The notes beneath the pieces are model-generated. The model did no database searches, was not told the origin of the DNA, and saw nothing but the letters and a program-made list of their open reading frames with translations. Position numbers and translations under genes: made by a program. DNA of 64,000 nt from Rouxiella sp. WC2420. Lineage in GTDB: Bacteria; Pseudomonadota; Gammaproteobacteria; Enterobacterales; Enterobacteriaceae. This document shows positions 39,919-47,968 of the stretch, in pieces (positions within the stretch are counted from its first letter, which is position 1; every line of letters starts with the position of its first letter). The stretch is taken from assembly GCF_041200025.1 (NCBI RefSeq), contig NZ_CP165628.1, positions 1 to 64,000 on the forward strand. Direction: 5' to 3'.

Positions 39919-40269
39919 TTATTTCCCTTCAATGGCTTTCTTTAGCCCGCTAAATTGCAGATTCAAAAAAGCCAAACTTGTCTGATAATCGAGAGTGTTT
40001 TTAGCAAACTCAGCCTGCTCAACGTCGAGCGCAACGCTGTTGCCGTCTTTAGACGGTTGATAAGGAACGCGATATTTCAATTGCACTGTTGAAGCCATTC
40101 CAAAACTTTGTCTGGCGCGTTGCATTTCCGAAGAAAAATCAATATCTTTTGCCTGGAAGTTAGGTGTGTCTACATTCGCCAAATTTGCCGCTAACAGCTC
40201 TGCTCTGGTCAGTCGAAGCTGTAAGGCCGCAGGATGAACGCCTAAGGATTTCTCAAAACTAATACCCAT
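39919..40269 (-). CDS. lfgB: Lateral flagellar rod protein LfgB (FlgB-like)
   Basis: LfgB is the innermost rod subunit. The product has 116 residues from the ATG at 40269 (MGISFEKSLGVHPAALQLRL), preceded by GGGGGGAAG. A longer reading to 40338 would lie across the promoter and has no proper ribosome site. The FlgB axial motif RAELLAANLANVDTPNFQAKDIDF is clear. It is the first gene of the lfgB-L transcript, driven by the sigma-54 promoter upstream. Confidence 0.94.
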   Translation of the reverse strand: MGISFEKSLGVHPAALQLRLTRAELLAANLANVDTPNFQAKDIDFSSEMQRARQSFGMASTVQLKYRVPYQPSKDGNSVALDVEQAEFAKNTLDYQTSLAFLNLQFSGLKKAIEGK

Positions 40270-40330
40270 AAAACTTCCCCCCAATTTCCCATCGAACCCT
40301 GCGCGGGTATTTCTCCATAGTCCATTCATT

Positions 40331-40346
40331 TGCAACAACTATGCCA
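40331..40346 (-). promoter_or_regulatory. Sigma-54 promoter of the lfgB operon
   Basis: On the minus strand CTGGCAT-AGTTG-TTGCAA matches the RpoN consensus with exact -24/-12 spacing. Transcription would start near 40320, about 50 bases before the lfgB ATG. It lies in the 89-base gap between lfgB and the divergent lfgA, and it favours the downstream lfgA start at 40359 over 40341. Confidence 0.82.
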
Positions 40347-40358
40347 GGATTAAATATC

Positions 40359-41162
40359 ATGATTTTCAATGAGTTAGATTTTTATATGTTCCATAAGCGG
40401 AAAGGCGTTTTCCTGCGGAATTTCCGCCTGCGCGCATTAATGCTGTTGGGCTTAATGCTCTCGTCAACGGCCTTTTCCGCCACGATAAGTGCGCGTAAAC
40501 AGGTCTATGCCGAGGCGATTCAGGCCGCTACCGCAAAAGTTAACGCGCAGGCAAAACTGCAAAAGTGGCAAGATTTCAGCGCGAAATTCAGCGTTTTTAT
40601 ACCTGGTGAGATTGCCCAATATTCGTCCTGCCATTCTGCGCTGGTCGTTGCAATACCGGCCAATGACCGTAGCAGTTTTCAGCGGCTGCGTTATGACATT
40701 CGCTGTGAGGATGCTCAGGGCTGGGAGGTGGCGGTGACGATAAAACCTGATGTTTATCTGCCGGTGTGGGTCGCGAAAAAAAATCTTGCGCGCGGGCGTC
40801 GAGTGTTGGCGAGTGATATTGAATTAAAAAAGCGCAATATAGCCAATATGAACGGTGGCTATCTAACACAGCCGGAAGATGTGCTGGGCCTGACCCTGAA
40901 AAGACGCGCACAGGCTATGCAACCGCTGTCTGCGTCACTGCTTGAACAACCTTTGTTGGTTGAACGCGGTCAGGTCGTGACGATGATTGCCGAAGAACAG
41001 GGAATTAGCGCACATACTCTGGGAGAGGCTGCTAAAAAGGGCCATAAGGGCGATATTATCAAAGTCAAAAATCTGGCAAGTCACAAAATGGTCATGGCGC
41101 GAATTACCGAGGCGGGCGAAGTAAGAACTCTTGGTTCAGCAGAAGAAAAAGGCGAAGAGTGA
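40359..41162 (+). CDS. lfgA: P-ring assembly chaperone LfgA (FlgA-like)
   Basis: LfgA is the periplasmic protein that helps assemble the P ring. The product has about 267 residues: a basic N-terminus and signal peptide (LRALMLLGLMLSSTAFSA), then the SAF-type FlgA domain (VWVAKKNLARGRRVLASDIELKKRNIAN, LSASLLEQPLLVERGQVVTMIAEEQGISA). The ATG at 40359 has an AGGA 9 bases upstream; the alternatives at 40341 and 40386 are less likely. It is divergent from lfgB and leads lfgM and lfgN. Confidence 0.92.
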   Translation: MIFNELDFYMFHKRKGVFLRNFRLRALMLLGLMLSSTAFSATISARKQVYAEAIQAATAKVNAQAKLQKWQDFSAKFSVFIPGEIAQYSSCHSALVVAIPANDRSSFQRLRYDIRCEDAQGWEVAVTIKPDVYLPVWVAKKNLARGRRVLASDIELKKRNIANMNGGYLTQPEDVLGLTLKRRAQAMQPLSASLLEQPLLVERGQVVTMIAEEQGISAHTLGEAAKKGHKGDIIKVKNLASHKMVMARITEAGEVRTLGSAEEKGEE

Positions 41163-41176
41163 AGGGGCAGTAGAGC

Positions 41177-41203
41177 AAAATAATATTAAAGTTTTGCCGA
41201 TCG
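41177..41203 (+). promoter_or_regulatory. Sigma-28-like promoter upstream of lfgM
   Basis: AAAA (41177-41180) and GCCGATCG (41196-41203) are separated by 15 bases and resemble the TAAA-N15-GCCGATAA consensus. It lies in the 124-base gap between lfgA and lfgM. A late promoter for the anti-sigma gene matches flgM in Salmonella. The -10 region is part of a 10-bp palindrome GCCGATCGGC, so other readings are possible. Confidence 0.5.
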
Positions 41204-41286
41204 GCTGACGCCTGTAGGCAGTATGAAAAAAAATTTTCGTTCCCTGCGCTGCAGGGTAACGTTGATGCCTTCACCAGGAGAGTGTG

Positions 41287-41550
41287 ATGAAAATTAATCC
41301 GCTGAATTTGAGGCCGATAGATTCGACAAGAATTGATAAAAAAGCGCAGCCAAAAGAGGGCGTTAACAACCCTTCTGTTAAAGAGGCAACGCTTTGCGAG
41401 ACTCTTAAACAGGCCAGAGAAAAGCTAGCGAACATGCCAGAGATAGATACAGAAAGGGTTGCATGCATCAAGGCGGCGATTGCCGACGGCAAGATGGACG
41501 TTTGTCTGGATACTCTAGCCGAAAGCTTGCAGCAATTTTACAAAGGCTGA
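41287..41550 (+). CDS. lfgM: Anti-sigma factor LfgM (FlgM-like)
   Basis: LfgM binds LafS until the hook is finished and is then exported. The 87-residue product keeps the FlgM start (MKINPLNLRPIDSTR) and the helical C-terminal half (LANMPEIDTERVACIKAAIADGKMDVC, LAESLQQFY) that contacts the sigma factor. The ATG at 41287 has CAGGAGAG in front; a GTG three bases upstream is unlikely. It is followed after 5 bases by lfgN. Confidence 0.93.
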   Translation: MKINPLNLRPIDSTRIDKKAQPKEGVNNPSVKEATLCETLKQAREKLANMPEIDTERVACIKAAIADGKMDVCLDTLAESLQQFYKG

Positions 41551-41555
41551 AGCGA

Positions 41556-41981
41556 ATGGATGGCAATGAAGATCTCAAATCTCTGGTAATCGTTCTGAAT
41601 GAAGATAGAAAAGATTACCTGTTGCTGTCTGAACTACTCAGGCAGCAGAGAGTGCTGCTGATTGAACGGCGTGGGAGGGCGTTGATGGCGATGAATCTCA
41701 GGCTAATGGAAATCTATGGGCAGTTAAACGATCGCACGCAACGACGCCTGCAGCTGTTTAGCCTGTTGGGGCTTCCAGCCAGCAGTATAGGTTTTGAAGG
41801 AGTATTGCTTCAGGTTGCGCCTCAACATCACATATCGCTCCGTGCGCTATGGCAGCAGCTGGCTCATCACGCTAATAGTTGTAAAATACTTAATGAACGC
41901 AATGGCGTTTTGCTTCGAATGCAGCAGGCAATTCTGGCCCCTTTGTTGCAGCAGGAGTCAGAAGAACTTTATTACCGCTGA
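41556..41981 (+). CDS. lfgN: Flagellar export chaperone LfgN (FlgN-like)
   Basis: FlgN-type proteins are helical chaperones for the hook-associated proteins. The 141-residue product is polar and helical, with LVIVLNEDRKDYLLLSELLRQQRVLLIERRGRAL, and no membrane segment. Its position after lfgM matches flgMN. The ATG at 41556 lies 5 bases after the lfgM stop; a longer reading would lie inside lfgM. It converges with lafV. Confidence 0.87.
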   Translation: MDGNEDLKSLVIVLNEDRKDYLLLSELLRQQRVLLIERRGRALMAMNLRLMEIYGQLNDRTQRRLQLFSLLGLPASSIGFEGVLLQVAPQHHISLRALWQQLAHHANSCKILNERNGVLLRMQQAILAPLLQQESEELYYR

Positions 41982-42005
41982 GTATCGCTGTTTTTTCAGG
42001 ATCGA

Positions 42006-42980
42006 TCAGAGACAAATAAGCGCCAGAGCATTCAGCAGATTATTCGTTTTATCTCCCAAATCGTGCTTGCCTGGGTTGGTTTCCTGCTGATTTTCGCCTG
42101 CCTGATGAAAGGCAGTGAATATTTTAATTACGCTATCCTCATCCATTGCGATATCACTCGATAAAGCTATCGCCAGCAGTGTTTTTAATTCGTAAATATC
42201 AGCAAGCAGCTCAAAATAACAGTCCGTTATGCGGTGAGATACGGTCGGACTAAACGGCTGATGATACAAGCAATAAAGCAAATAATTACGCCAGATATGC
42301 GAGTGCTTTGCGAAATAGGGCGTGCAACTATCTTGCCAGACAGTTTTTATCTCATCATGGCGTTCGGCAAACTGCGCTGGACTCAATAGGGATAGCTCAC
42401 TCAAAGCCATCTGTAACGCCATTTTTTGCAATTTTGGTAAAGCAAACGCAAAAGACTTTTTACCCAATGTTTTAAAGGCTTTGGCCTGAATTTCCGGCAC
42501 TGGGGGTAATAAAATGTACTGCTGCTGTAGTTGACCATTTTCAGCCAGCGCCTGTAAATCTGCTGCCATGTTTAACAGAGCGTCGAGAGATTCGCCGGCC
42601 TGAGGATCGAGACTTTCGGCTTTGCTGACCAATATTCCAAGGGCAAACAGGCTTTCTTCAAAACTTGGCTGCGGGGCAATCGCCAGATTAATACACTGCT
42701 GATTCAAGGCTTGCTCAAACGCAGTAAACTCTTGTCGGACCTGATTTTCTTCTGTAACCAGACTGCTATCATCCAACATAAAAGCCTGAGGATCGAGCAG
42801 GACTGCCCGGCAGGCACTTTCACAGCGCAGAGACACACTTTCACGTTGTTGATTTTTCCAGTGTTGCGTCACCAGCGCCGTTTTTGGAGGCGACTTTTTG
42901 CAGCTCAGGCAAGTACAGTATGTTGAAGTCTGCTTGAACTTCACCACATAGTTTGGGGTATAGCGCTTAATCATCGGCAT
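42006..42980 (-). CDS. lafV: FliB/LafV-like flagellin lysine methylase
   Basis: The 324-residue product resembles FliB, which methylates lysines of flagellin in Salmonella. The family features are YTPNYVVKFKQTSTYC at the start, a cysteine cluster (CTCLSC, then CESAC) that would hold an iron-sulfur or metal centre, and a later IWRNYLLYCLYHQPF. It sits in the place of lafV in Flag-2 loci. The ATG at 42980 overlaps the glycosyltransferase stop by 14 bases; one at 42974 is also possible. A longer reading from 43091 is not needed. Its target is probably LafA. Confidence 0.78.
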   Translation of the reverse strand: MPMIKRYTPNYVVKFKQTSTYCTCLSCKKSPPKTALVTQHWKNQQRESVSLRCESACRAVLLDPQAFMLDDSSLVTEENQVRQEFTAFEQALNQQCINLAIAPQPSFEESLFALGILVSKAESLDPQAGESLDALLNMAADLQALAENGQLQQQYILLPPVPEIQAKAFKTLGKKSFAFALPKLQKMALQMALSELSLLSPAQFAERHDEIKTVWQDSCTPYFAKHSHIWRNYLLYCLYHQPFSPTVSHRITDCYFELLADIYELKTLLAIALSSDIAMDEDSVIKIFTAFHQAGENQQETNPGKHDLGDKTNNLLNALALICL

Positions 42981-44481
42981 GTTGATTTTCTTCTTCTGAA
43001 TCTGCGACTCGGGCTTCTTTTCTGAAAAATCGATGGGCTGAATCCAGATATTTTTGCTGTTCTTCATTCCAGAGCGTGGGGCAATAGGCAAAACTCGGGT
43101 ATAGCGCCAGCCAGGAATCTGTAGCCATCAGGGAAGACCAATATTTATCCAGGCGGTATTCTTCCGTCAGCGAGTTTTCTGATAACAGAGCCAATCCCTG
43201 TTGATAATTTTTAAGCAAAGTCGAGTAATACGGCTGGTTGACCGCATAGGCACAGGGCACTTCACCCTGGTTAATTCGAACTACGCGATTTAGGCTGTTT
43301 AGTATCGAAATATTTATGTGATCGGCGCCCAGCATCGCGACTTTCCAGTCAATTTGCTGTAGCGCATGAATAAATTTATTCACATCCAACACGGTTTTTT
43401 CTTGGCGAATAAATTGAACGTCGTCGCTGAGTAGCAGATAATTTTTCCAGCCTGAGCGCTGGGCCAAAGTGAGAATATCGAGATGGGTCTGGCTTTCGGC
43501 AATGGCGTGTACTGAATGCTTATGCAAAGGAAAAACCATGAGTTGACTGGGACTCATGCCCAGTGCGGTCCACTGTTTTTGCAGGTCCAACCCCTTTTCC
43601 GGGTCGTCAGATTCGGTAATCACGATGATTTTTTCAAACGCTTGCCAGTTAACCTTTTGCGATACCGGTGCGTGACTCATGCGCCGGTAGTGGGCTAATA
43701 ACGTTTTGTCGGTCACCCAGTCTTCCAGCGTGAACTCGGCGGGGGTGGCGCTGCCCATCACAAAATCTTTATCGAAGGTATTCGCGCTGTGCGAGATGCA
43801 TAAAATACTCTTCTCGGGCGCAATTTGTAGTACCGTTTCTGTAAAATCATTGAGAAAACCGCGCTCTTCGCCGAGCATACATTGATCTTCATAGCGATGA
43901 TTTTTGAGAAACCGCCGATGACAGGCAAAGGTGCCGTTGAGAGCAAAATTGTCGCTAAACTTGACGGTTTTGTAGATCTTGTTCAGGTGGCTGTACCAGA
44001 TATAAATCTGCCCGGAGGCCGAAAACATCGCCCGGTTTTTCTTCATCTCGTGCAATGTATAGCTGATTTTATCTGCCGGATAATAGTCGTCGTCATCCAT
44101 ACAAATAATGTATTCACCTATCGCCAACTCGTTTAATTTATTGCGTTTTTCACCTAATGCCAGTCGTTTTGGGCTGAAAATATAACGAATATTTTCCCCG
44201 CTATCGGCATCTACGAGCTGATCGATCAAATCCTGACTGCTGGTCTCTGAATCATCGAGGATCACCAACTCACGTCGGTGCGCCGGATAATCCTGATACT
44301 GAAACATATAAAGCAAATAAGGCAAGAAATGGCGACGATTAAAGCTTGGCGTCACGATGCTGATAAAGGGAAATTTATCGGCACTCAGCGGCGCTTGCTC
44401 GCGTTGCCTGTCGATGAGCGTGGTTAGTAGGTTTTTGCCTCCAGCACGCGCCATGGTGGTTTTTTTGTTTTTCACACTCAA
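42967..44481 (-). CDS. Two-domain glycosyltransferase (GT2 plus GT25-like) in the lateral flagellar locus
   Basis: The 504-residue product has an N-terminal GT-A domain of family 2 (about 37-280) with ISIVTPSFNRRHFLPYLL, LVILDDSE and the DDDDYY metal site in YIICMDDDDYYPADK. The C-terminal part (about 290-470) recalls LPS-type GT25 enzymes (IIVITESDDPEKGLDLQKQW, NYLLLSDDVQFI, SLMATDSWLALYPSFAYC). No membrane helix is seen, so it should be cytosolic, acting before export. The start is a TTG with AGGAA at a proper distance. Its place between lfiJ and lafV indicates flagellin glycosylation. Sugar and acceptor are unknown. Confidence 0.8.
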   Translation of the reverse strand: MSVKNKKTTMARAGGKNLLTTLIDRQREQAPLSADKFPFISIVTPSFNRRHFLPYLLYMFQYQDYPAHRRELVILDDSETSSQDLIDQLVDADSGENIRYIFSPKRLALGEKRNKLNELAIGEYIICMDDDDYYPADKISYTLHEMKKNRAMFSASGQIYIWYSHLNKIYKTVKFSDNFALNGTFACHRRFLKNHRYEDQCMLGEERGFLNDFTETVLQIAPEKSILCISHSANTFDKDFVMGSATPAEFTLEDWVTDKTLLAHYRRMSHAPVSQKVNWQAFEKIIVITESDDPEKGLDLQKQWTALGMSPSQLMVFPLHKHSVHAIAESQTHLDILTLAQRSGWKNYLLLSDDVQFIRQEKTVLDVNKFIHALQQIDWKVAMLGADHINISILNSLNRVVRINQGEVPCAYAVNQPYYSTLLKNYQQGLALLSENSLTEEYRLDKYWSSLMATDSWLALYPSFAYCPTLWNEEQQKYLDSAHRFFRKEARVADSEEENQHADD

Positions 44482-44506
44482 CGGAAAATTCCTTTTCTAA
44501 ATAGTC

Positions 44507-44947
44507 TTAAAGAATCTTTGATCGCTGCCGTAACCAGCATTGCACCGACGCCGCATCAGTGAGCTTTTGCTCTTTACGGTCCCGCATTTTGCAATACTCA
44601 AGGCGTTGAGCCGCGAGCAAAACATCGACCGCCTTTTCTTTGCAAGCTTCGACAAGTAGCTGTTTATTCAATATAAATAGCTGCTTTTCTGCCAGAATCT
44701 GCTCCTGTTTTTGCCAGTCAACGATGCGCTGAAGATGGTGCTTATAGCGCGACTGATTGTTCATCAGCACTGCACAATCCCCGGCCGCTTCGGGCGTGTT
44801 GTCATAAAGGCCAGTCAGTGCGCTGACATTTTTCTGGAAACGCTGGCACTGCTGTTTTTGCTGCCCCACTTGTCCGACAAGCTTTTCGACAGCTCGCACC
44901 CGCATCTGCTGTAGGTGATGCAAAGTATTGATATTGCTATCCATCAC
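44507..44947 (-). CDS. lfiJ: Lateral flagellar export protein LfiJ (FliJ-like)
   Basis: FliJ is the coiled-coil stalk inside the export ATPase. The 146-residue product is a long, basic coiled coil (LQQMRVRAVEKLVGQVGQQKQQCQRF, LVEACKEKAVDVLLAAQRLEYCKMRDRKEQKLTD). Its position directly after lfiI is decisive. The sequence is less conserved than others, as usual for FliJ. Confidence 0.88.
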   Translation of the reverse strand: MMDSNINTLHHLQQMRVRAVEKLVGQVGQQKQQCQRFQKNVSALTGLYDNTPEAAGDCAVLMNNQSRYKHHLQRIVDWQKQEQILAEKQLFILNKQLLVEACKEKAVDVLLAAQRLEYCKMRDRKEQKLTDAASVQCWLRQRSKIL

Positions 44948-44953
44948 AACCCC

Positions 44954-46276
44954 TTATTCTGTTGAGCCGATGTTGATCACTGTGGCGATGGCTTTTGCCA
45001 AGGAGACATTTTCATCAACGGCTTGCTGTAAAAATTGCCCAATTACCGGCTGAAGATTCACGGCACGGTCAATCGCCATTGAAGCGCCAGCTACATAACC
45101 TCCCAGAGGGATCAGTGGCCGGATACCCAAGTAATCTGCGTTGAGTAATTTGAATTGGCGAGCGCTATGCTGATGGCGTGCGGTAGTCACCTGATTCATG
45201 CAGCGACTAATCGACTGGTTGATATCAATCGCCGGATAATGTCCTGACTCGGCGAGCGTGCGAGACAACACAATATGACCGTCAAGCACTGCGCGAGCGC
45301 AGTCGACAATTGGGTCCTGCTGGTCGTCACCCTCGGCCAGAACGGTATAAATGGCAGTCATCGATCCGTTGCTATTGCTGTTTCCCGCGCTTTCGACCAG
45401 CGTTGGAATGGCGCTAAATGCTGAAGGCGGATAGCCTTTGGTGGCGGGCGGTTCACCCAGTGAAAGCGCAATTTCGCGCTGCGCCATGGCGTAACGAGTC
45501 AATGAATCTACCAGCAACAGTACGTCGAGGCCCTTGTCGCGGTAGTAGGTTGCGATGGAGTGGCAAAGCTCGGTGGCCTTGATGCGCATCAGAGGAGATT
45601 CGTTGGCCGGAGCCGCGACAACCACTGATTTCGCCAGACCGCTGACCTGCAATGCGTTGTCGATAAACTCTTTTATTTCCCGCCCGCGCTCGCCAATCAG
45701 TCCTACCACCACGACATCAGCTGCGGCGTATCGGGTTATCATGCCGAGTAGAACGCTTTTACCGACGCCGCTCCCCGCCATGAGTCCGACGCGCTGTCCT
45801 TTACCCAGCGTCAGCAGGCCGTTAATGGCTTTGACTCCGACGTCCAGCGGCGTATCAATGGCGCGGCGAGTCAGTGGATGCAACGGTGGCAAGGGTTGCT
45901 GTAATGGCGTATCGCCACCAAGTTTCCCCTTGTCGTCTATCGGCTCGCCTATCCCATTGATGACTCTGCCTAACCAACTGTCGCCAATCAGAGGTGCGCT
46001 CTCTTTTTCTGCAGGTAAAACTCGCGCCCCGGCTATCAGCCCGGTAGTGGGTTTAAATAGCATAAGAAAGGTCACGCCATGGTTGAATCCGACGACCTGC
46101 GCCTTGATTAACTGGCCGTGAAGCGCCTCCACCTGACAGCGCTGGCCAATTGCCAGACAGCAGCCCACGCATTCCAGCAGCATCCCGCTAACGCGAGTAA
46201 GCCTGCCGGCAATTCGCGCGAGGCTGATGTTTTCAAGGGATTTAAGCGCATCGTCGAGATAATTAGCGGGCTTCAT
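44954..46276 (-). CDS. lfiI: Lateral flagellar export ATPase LfiI (FliI-like)
   Basis: LfiI is the hexameric ATPase that energises type III export. From the ATG at 46276 the product has 440 residues. It has the Walker A GLMAGSGVGKS, the Walker B region VLLLVDSLTRYAMAQREI and the FliI-type SGHYPAIDINQSISR. The start overlaps the lfiH stop by 14 bases; a longer reading from 46345 adds an unlikely N-terminus. Confidence 0.96.
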   Translation of the reverse strand: MKPANYLDDALKSLENISLARIAGRLTRVSGMLLECVGCCLAIGQRCQVEALHGQLIKAQVVGFNHGVTFLMLFKPTTGLIAGARVLPAEKESAPLIGDSWLGRVINGIGEPIDDKGKLGGDTPLQQPLPPLHPLTRRAIDTPLDVGVKAINGLLTLGKGQRVGLMAGSGVGKSVLLGMITRYAAADVVVVGLIGERGREIKEFIDNALQVSGLAKSVVVAAPANESPLMRIKATELCHSIATYYRDKGLDVLLLVDSLTRYAMAQREIALSLGEPPATKGYPPSAFSAIPTLVESAGNSNSNGSMTAIYTVLAEGDDQQDPIVDCARAVLDGHIVLSRTLAESGHYPAIDINQSISRCMNQVTTARHQHSARQFKLLNADYLGIRPLIPLGGYVAGASMAIDRAVNLQPVIGQFLQQAVDENVSLAKAIATVINIGSTE

Positions 46277-46925
46277 ACGACGTCTCGGGAAGCAAGTTTG
46301 CCTGTAATCCCTGCATGCATTGGTCAAGACGGTGCTTGCAGCCAATATCCAGCTCGGCGCTTTCCGTAATAATTCGGCATTCCCCTGCCTGCATCTCAGG
46401 GTCAGCTTTCAAGCCCCAATCCAAGGTTTTTTCAGGTTCAATATCTTGAATGCGCTGAAACTCTTGTGGATTAAGGTAAATTTTAAGCTGTTCAGGTTTA
46501 GCCGGTAATCCTGCTAACGCTTCATCGATCAGCGCCAGAATTTGCGTGGGTTGCAGAGCTAATTCGCAGCGGATCACCTGATGGGTGACCTTTTCAACCA
46601 GCTGTAAAAGTTCTTCACGGCGACGGATTTCATGTCCCGCCAACGCCTGATTCATCTGCTCGATAAGCAGAGAAAAAGGGCGTGAGGCTTTCTGAAAAGC
46701 GGCTTTTTCAATCTGCTGCGCCTCGATACGGCCTTTGAGATTACCTTCGATAAACCCCTGACTCACCCCATCCTGAAATCCCTCGACCAGCCGTTGTTGA
46801 TATTGCGTGTCGTCGAGCTGTTCTTCGTTATCACCCGAAGGCCTTTTACGCAAAGGAGGAAAGGGGTAAAGACGCGGAATATCGCCTGTCTCGGTATCGG
46901 GTCGTAACCCATTTTTAAGCACCAT
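46263..46925 (-). CDS. lfiH: Lateral flagellar assembly protein LfiH (FliH-like)
   Basis: FliH is the regulator and stator of the export ATPase. The 220-residue product has a Gly-spaced region (FQDGVSQGFIEGNLKGRIEAQQ) typical of FliH GxxxG repeats and a helical C-terminal half (LVEKVTHQVIRCELALQPTQILALIDEAL, DPEMQAGECRIITESAELDIG). It lies between lfiG and lfiI and shares one base with lfiG (TAATG). Confidence 0.92.
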   Translation of the reverse strand: MVLKNGLRPDTETGDIPRLYPFPPLRKRPSGDNEEQLDDTQYQQRLVEGFQDGVSQGFIEGNLKGRIEAQQIEKAAFQKASRPFSLLIEQMNQALAGHEIRRREELLQLVEKVTHQVIRCELALQPTQILALIDEALAGLPAKPEQLKIYLNPQEFQRIQDIEPEKTLDWGLKADPEMQAGECRIITESAELDIGCKHRLDQCMQGLQANLLPETSYEAR

Positions 46926-47968
46926 TACTCGAGGGTCCTTTCTGCAAAGAGCTGAATCTGAATCTCGCCTTGCTCGGCCATTTCCCTCACCTGCGCCATA
47001 ATGTCTTTGCGTACCTGCTCGATTCTGCTAACAGGCACTGCACCAAGGCGTTCGATGGTGGATTTCAGCAACTGCACCTGGCGTTTGGCCATCGCACCAT
47101 AAATTGCATTACGTAAAACAGGTTCTGTGCCTTTTAGCGCAATTGCCCAGTTATTTAACGGGATTTCATCAATCAGGCTTTGCAAGGTTTCGCGATTTTG
47201 ACGGCTGAGGATGAAGAATTCATACATTTCATTCTTCAATTCGTTAACCACTTTTTCGTCGCGCTCCGCGAGGGCATCCAGCATCTGCTGCTGGTTGGCG
47301 GGAATACGATTCATGATGTTGGCCGCGCGTTTAATTCCGGTCACTTTTGAACCGTGTTCAGAAAGCATTGCCAACCCTTTTTCTATTAACCTGTCGAGCT
47401 CGGCAATCACATCTCGGTTAACGTCGTGGAGCTTGGCAATACGATAAAGCACCTCATCCTGCCGACTCGACTCAAGATACGACAGCACCTCAGCGGCCAC
47501 GTCCGGCGGTAAAAAAGCCAAAAACACGGCCTGCAATTGCAGATGCTCCTGCTCGATCAACGCCGATAACTGCAGAGTATCGACCCACTGTAAGCGCGCC
47601 ATGCGAAAGCGAATTTCATCTCCGTAGATGCCGTTAATGACGTTTTTAGCGATTTCTCCGCCGAGTGCGCCCTGCAAAATATTTTGCAGATAACTGCGAG
47701 AAGCTCCGTTGATGCCGCTTTGCTCCTTATAATCGGCAAAGAAATCATTGATAGCCAAACGCGCCTGCGACAGTTTGATCCCACGCAGCCGAGCCATAGT
47801 TTCACTGACCAGGATCACTTCCTCGCGACTAAATTTCTGCATGACATTGGCGGCTGCCTCTTCGCCAATGCTTAGCAGTAAAATTGCGGCCTGCTCAACA
47901 CGGGTGTGATCAGAACCTGGAGAGGCAAATCCCGACATCGGGTTTTTATTAAGAATCAGATCGCTCAT
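46925..47968 (-). CDS. lfiG: Lateral flagellar switch protein LfiG (FliG-like)
   Basis: FliG is the rotor protein that meets the stator and generates torque. The 347-residue product has the FliG N-domain (VEQAAILLLSIGEEAAANVMQKFSREEVI), the middle (SDQDEVLYRIAKLHDVN-type segment) and the C-domain with AANIMNRIPANQQQMLDALAERDEKV and the charged helix region. It overlaps lfiF by 20 bases. Confidence 0.95.
   Translation of the reverse strand: MSDLILNKNPMSGFASPGSDHTRVEQAAILLLSIGEEAAANVMQKFSREEVILVSETMARLRGIKLSQARLAINDFFADYKEQSGINGASRSYLQNILQGALGGEIAKNVINGIYGDEIRFRMARLQWVDTLQLSALIEQEHLQLQAVFLAFLPPDVAAEVLSYLESSRQDEVLYRIAKLHDVNRDVIAELDRLIEKGLAMLSEHGSKVTGIKRAANIMNRIPANQQQMLDALAERDEKVVNELKNEMYEFFILSRQNRETLQSLIDEIPLNNWAIALKGTEPVLRNAIYGAMAKRQVQLLKSTIERLGAVPVSRIEQVRKDIMAQVREMAEQGEIQIQLFAERTLE

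Noticed and set aside
40341-40358. Upstream ATG as lfgA start
   Set aside because: It overlaps the lfgB sigma-54 promoter and has no ribosome site; the ATG at 40359 has AGGA.
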